Below are positions 42,935 to 45,677 of a stretch of 45,677 nucleotides of DNA, one piece after another. A model generated the notes under the pieces. That model ran no database searches, was not told the DNA's origin, and saw nothing but the letters and a program-made list of their open reading frames with translations. Source of the stretch: Xanthobacteraceae bacterium (lineage in GTDB: Bacteria > Pseudomonadota > Alphaproteobacteria > Rhizobiales > Xanthobacteraceae); contig JAQGJU010000059.1 in assembly GCA_028290465.1 (NCBI GenBank), forward strand, positions 1-45,677, written 5' to 3'. Each line of letters begins with the position of its first letter. The first letter of the stretch is position 1. Made by a program: the position numbers and the translations under genes.

Positions 42935-43903
42935 TCATCCGCCCTTGCCGACGAGGCCGGCGCGTTCAATAACTTGCCGCCAGCGCTCATTCTCGCGCGT
43001 CACCAGCGTCGTGAACTCCGCGGCAGACATCGGCTTGGCTTGGAAGCCATCCCGTCGCAGTTTCGCCTGAACCTCAGGAAGCGACACGATCCGATTGATC
43101 TCTTTATTCAGCTTTTCAACAATTGCAGGCGGCATACCGGCCGGCCCGGACAGCGAGAACCACGTCGTTCCCTCGAGTTCAGGATAGCCAAGCTCCCGGA
43201 ATGTAGGGAGATCAGGAAAATCCGGCAATCGTTCCGCCGACGTCACGGCCACGGCTGTCAGCATTTTGTCGCGCAGGAATTGAGCGCTCGATGACAGGGT
43301 AAACGTGGAGAACGGCACATGACCGCTGACGATGTCCATCAGCGCTTGCGGCGCACTTTTGTACGGCACATGTTCGACCGTCATTTTCAGCGCAGCGCCA
43401 ATCGCCTCGCCCATCATATGACCATCTGAGCCGACGCCTGAAGACGCGAATGTAAACGCTTTATGTTCCTCGACGTATCGCTTGAACCGATCAAGATTGT
43501 CTACGCCAGTCTTCGCGTTGGCTGACAACACGACAGGAGCGCCGGCCATGTACGCAATATGGGAGAAACTTTTGAGCGGATCGTAAGGCGCCTTGTTTAT
43601 CACGGGCACAAGGGACAGGATCGAAAGGTTGGTGACGCCGATGACATATCCATCGGCAGGCGCGGTCGCGATGGTTTGCGCCCCGATACTGCCGCCCGCT
43701 CCTGCCCTGTTCTCAACAATGAACTGATGTCCGAACGCGCTGGAGAGGCCGTCTGTCAACATCCGTGCGAGTGTATCTCCGCTGCCGCCCGCACCAAACG
43801 GGACGATGACCCGGACCGGCCGACTGGGCCACTCTTCACAATGGGCAACAGCTGGCACGCTCACGGCAAGCGCCGCGAGTAACATGATCAGATAACGTTT
43901 CAC
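42935..43903 (-). CDS. Bug-family (TctC-like) solute receptor
   Basis: The 322-residue receptor begins at a GTG (43903) with AAGGAAG five to six bases before it, which gives a proper Sec signal (KRYLIMLLAALAVSVPAVAHCEE). Then come WPSRPVRVIVPFGAGGSGDTLARMLTDGL, NRAGAGGSIGAQTIATAPADGY, TFASSGVGSDGHMMGEA and FPDLPTFRELGYPEL. The longer frame to 43969 adds Arg-rich residues and is rejected. It lies between the deacetylase-like gene (convergent) and the XRE regulator, close to the tricarballylate dehydrogenase start, so a tricarballylate- or citrate-like ligand is a fair guess. No permease adjoins it. Confidence 0.92.
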   Translation of the reverse strand: MKRYLIMLLAALAVSVPAVAHCEEWPSRPVRVIVPFGAGGSGDTLARMLTDGLSSAFGHQFIVENRAGAGGSIGAQTIATAPADGYVIGVTNLSILSLVPVINKAPYDPLKSFSHIAYMAGAPVVLSANAKTGVDNLDRFKRYVEEHKAFTFASSGVGSDGHMMGEAIGAALKMTVEHVPYKSAPQALMDIVSGHVPFSTFTLSSSAQFLRDKMLTAVAVTSAERLPDFPDLPTFRELGYPELEGTTWFSLSGPAGMPPAIVEKLNKEINRIVSLPEVQAKLRRDGFQAKPMSAAEFTTLVTRENERWRQVIERAGLVGKGG

Positions 43904-44073
43904 GTTTTCTTCCTTCCGCGACCGGAGTCGACGCTCGTGCGGCGGGCGGAACGCGCGTCTTCGCGCCACATCGCGCGCCGCTCAAATCATGTTCGCAAGG
44001 CGCAAAAAGCCTGTCAATGCAAACGTACGGATTTTGGGACCATGCTCAAAAAACGAAAGGGCGTGCCTAAATA

Positions 44074-44088
44074 GGTGGCTACGCCACC
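44074..44088 (-). terminator. Possible terminator hairpin after the XRE regulator gene
   Basis: GGTGGC at 44074-44079, a TAC loop, and GCCACC at 44083-44088. On the minus strand the hairpin is followed by TATTTAGG, a weak T-rich tail. It lies about 110 bases past the XRE stop in the 295-base gap (43904-44198) before the Bug gene, which holds nothing else I can name. Confidence 0.35.
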
Positions 44089-44198
44089 GAGGGTACGACA
44101 GGAGTGTGCCAGCCCGACCCCAACGCTCAATCGCCTCTTCGCATAGCGGCCCACCTCGCTACGATGCAAAGCAACCGCACACCAGCCCATGCTGTTTG

Positions 44199-45119
44199 TT
44201 ACCGAGCGGATTTGCGGCGGACGTTTTTCTTCGAATCGGGGCCGTTCGACTCCAGCAGCGCCCGCAAATAGCCGGCCGCCTCCTTGCCTTTGAGCGCCCC
44301 TTTCCAGAGTTGCTGCACGATTTCCTCGTGCAGGCTAAGGGCCTCCGGAGCGGAGGTAATCATTGCGATGCCGATTCTTACATTCGGTTGCTCGCCAAGA
44401 CGGAACGGACTCATCGTCAGTATCTTGCGGTCCGCCTGTCGGAATATTTGAAATCCGGTATAAGGGATCGTGTCGGTCACGAGCCCAACCTGGACGCCGA
44501 TCGCCTCCTCTTCGATCACAGAAGCAAAGTGCTCGACCTCTTCCCAGGCCAGTTGCCTGCGTTTTTCCAATACTGATTCGGGCAGTAGCGGACGGCCGAC
44601 GAAGCCATTCCGCAAGAACCGCTCGATGCCGAGCGCTGAAATCAGGTTGACGACGGGCGGCTTGCGCAGGCGGTACAGCTTGCGCCGCTCCTGTAGGATC
44701 GCCATGATTTTGGCGATGTCCTCCAAGGCTCGAGCGCGATGCTGGAGCTTGTCAGGGATGGACTCTCGCAACACCTGATCGAGCGAATGAACAAATTTGT
44801 CTGACGAGAGAAGCAGCGAAATCGGCCCTGACAGGATCGATATCTGCTCTGCCGTCTCCTCGATCTGCCTGGTTCTTTCAAAATATGCCACGGCGGACGC
44901 AACGTACTCGATGCCCACACCCAGCAGACTTGGTATCGACACTTCAAGAAGCTCCGAAAGCTTCTCCAACGTATCGAGCTTGACCAACTCACCCTTCTCG
45001 AGCCGGTAAAGCGCCGTTCGGGAAATACCGATGCGGGAAGCAATCTCATCTGCGCTCAGACCTGAAGCGATACGAAACGCTTTGAGCCGATTTCCAATTT
45101 CGTCGTACCGAAAACTCAT
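44199..45119 (-). CDS. XRE-family regulator with C-terminal sensing region
   Basis: The 306-residue product has a helix-turn-helix of the XRE/Cro type at residues 5-62 (GNRLKAFRIASGLSADEIASRIGISRTALYRLEKGE). A short linker and a C-terminal region of about 220 residues follow, which I do not recognise with certainty; similar regions occur in regulators next to Bug receptors and carboxylate oxidases. It is divergent from the TcuA-like gene with a 389-base AT-rich gap, the usual layout for local control. The lysine- and arginine-rich tail (KKNVRRKSAR) is noteworthy. ATG 45119. Confidence 0.85.
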   Translation of the reverse strand: MSFRYDEIGNRLKAFRIASGLSADEIASRIGISRTALYRLEKGELVKLDTLEKLSELLEVSIPSLLGVGIEYVASAVAYFERTRQIEETAEQISILSGPISLLLSSDKFVHSLDQVLRESIPDKLQHRARALEDIAKIMAILQERRKLYRLRKPPVVNLISALGIERFLRNGFVGRPLLPESVLEKRRQLAWEEVEHFASVIEEEAIGVQVGLVTDTIPYTGFQIFRQADRKILTMSPFRLGEQPNVRIGIAMITSAPEALSLHEEIVQQLWKGALKGKEAAGYLRALLESNGPDSKKNVRRKSAR

Positions 45120-45508
45120 GCGTCAGGCCCCATTTGGACGTCTCCCTCCCATACAGAGGAGGGGCGCACCGCACTCATCTCTTGCGGTCGCGAGGCGCCC
45201 ATCATAACACCGGCACGGCCGATTTCGCCTCTGTTCGTGGCGCGACCGCACGATCTGCCCTGCTTCCGCAGACTTGCCAGCCTCATTGACGTAAAGTCGA
45301 CTGGAACGTAAGAAGAACAGGCTCGACGAATTGTGTTCCATATTAAAATTGTAGTACCAAAATTGGATTTTTGTACCATTCTTGACAATCAGGAAGTTCC
45401 CGCCCCATTGTCTTTAAACATTCAATTCGCGCCAATGCCTGCTGATCTCTGTTGAACTAATCTGAAAACAACTTGAAGGCTACCCTGAATGTCAGGAGAA
45501 CTTTCTAC
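45120..45508. promoter_or_regulatory. Divergent control region between XRE regulator and TcuA-like gene
   Basis: The gap is AT-rich from about 45330 on. GTACCA occurs as a direct repeat at 45354-45359 and 45373-45378, 19 bases apart, with AAAATTGG between. TTGACA at 45382-45387 is a possible -35 box for the dehydrogenase, with no good -10 at the usual distance. AGGAG at 45494-45498 precedes the GTG start. Confidence 0.4.
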
Positions 45509-45677
45509 GTGAGCGAAGCTGCATTTTTCGACAAGAACTATGACGTTCTCGTGGTCGGCGGTGGCAACGCGGCGCTATGCGCCGCGATTGCGGCGCGTCG
45601 CGACGGCGCGTCGGTGCTGGTGCTCGAAGGTGCGCCGAAATTCTATCGCGGCGGCAACACCCGGCACACCCGCAACA
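45509..45677 (+). CDS. tcuA: Tricarballylate dehydrogenase-like FAD flavoprotein, 5' part only
   Basis: The window ends after 56 codons of this gene. The translated start SEAAFFDKNYDVLVVGGGNA shows an FAD-binding Rossmann motif (GGGNAA), then ASVLVLEGAPKFYRGGNTRHTRN, which is the typical start of FAD-dependent tricarballylate dehydrogenase TcuA and its relatives (fumarate reductase/succinate dehydrogenase flavoprotein family). TcuA turns tricarballylate into cis-aconitate. The GTG at 45509 has AGGAG ten bases before it. The divergent XRE gene and the Bug receptor gene behind it suggest a carboxylate-use unit. The rest of the gene, including active-site residues, is outside the window, so relatives such as 3-ketosteroid or urocanate-type oxidoreductases cannot be fully excluded. 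Confidence 0.8.
   Translation, partial: MSEAAFFDKNYDVLVVGGGNAALCAAIAARRDGASVLVLEGAPKFYRGGNTRHTRN

Noticed and set aside
1-45677. tRNA genes, CRISPR arrays, insertion sequences or integrases marking a mobile island
   Set aside because: None was found on reading either strand, so recent transfer of the catabolic block cannot be supported from boundaries, only suggested by composition.

Overview
The window is GC-rich DNA (low-GC only in regulatory gaps) from an alphaproteobacterium, most likely a Hyphomicrobiales/Rhizobiales member of the Bradyrhizobium-Rhodopseudomonas-Xanthobacteraceae type. The reasons are the nested palindromic intergenic element at 75-191, the many Bug-type (TctC-like) solute receptors, the molybdenum hydroxylase families and the codon use. 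No rRNA, tRNA, IS element, integrase, phage gene or CRISPR array was seen. This assignment is inference from sequence features, not from a database search.

Region 1 (0.7-16.9 kb) is a complete-looking exopolysaccharide (EPS) locus of the xanthan/gum kind. It holds a priming sugar-1-phosphate transferase (minus strand), an outer-membrane export lipoprotein, a beta-barrel protein, a Wzz/tyrosine-kinase chain-length protein, a small unknown secreted protein, a GumK-like glucuronosyltransferase, an FkbM methyltransferase and a polysaccharide pyruvyl transferase. On the minus strand follow a second methyltransferase, a Wzx flippase and a GumH-GumM fusion of two glycosyltransferases. A GH5 glucanase and a Wzy-type polymerase (plus strand) complete it. 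The set predicts a lipid-linked repeat on a glucan backbone with a mannose-glucuronate branch, methylated and pyruvylated. No GumI, GumF or GumG counterpart is visible.

Region 2 (17.0-28.2 kb) opens with a Tat-exported Bug receptor and a broken coxG gene. A plus-strand run follows: Bug receptor, UbiD-family decarboxylase, FAD, 2Fe-2S and molybdopterin subunits of a molybdenum hydroxylase, and a second, orphan molybdopterin subunit.

Region 3 (28.2-36.1 kb, minus strand) is a second full molybdenum hydroxylase (M-S-L order), a GntR/HutC regulator and a complete tripartite tricarboxylate transporter (tctC-tctB-tctA). It probably reads from a promoter near 36.1 kb.

Region 4 (36.2-42.9 kb) has a minus-strand operon of amidase, acyl-CoA ligase, hotdog thioesterase, zinc-free MDR reductase and class II aldolase-type protein. 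A PuuE/cyclic-imidase-like deacetylase is divergent from it. Region 5 (42.9-45.7 kb) has another Bug receptor, an XRE regulator and, divergent, the first 56 codons of a tricarballylate dehydrogenase (TcuA-like) cut by the window end.

The most interesting reading is that regions 2-5 form a catabolic island for an N-heteroaromatic carboxylate. Molybdenum hydroxylation, CoA activation, ring reduction, imide and amide hydrolysis would give tricarballylate, which TcuA passes into the TCA cycle as cis-aconitate. This is a hypothesis; each family call is firmer than the pathway.
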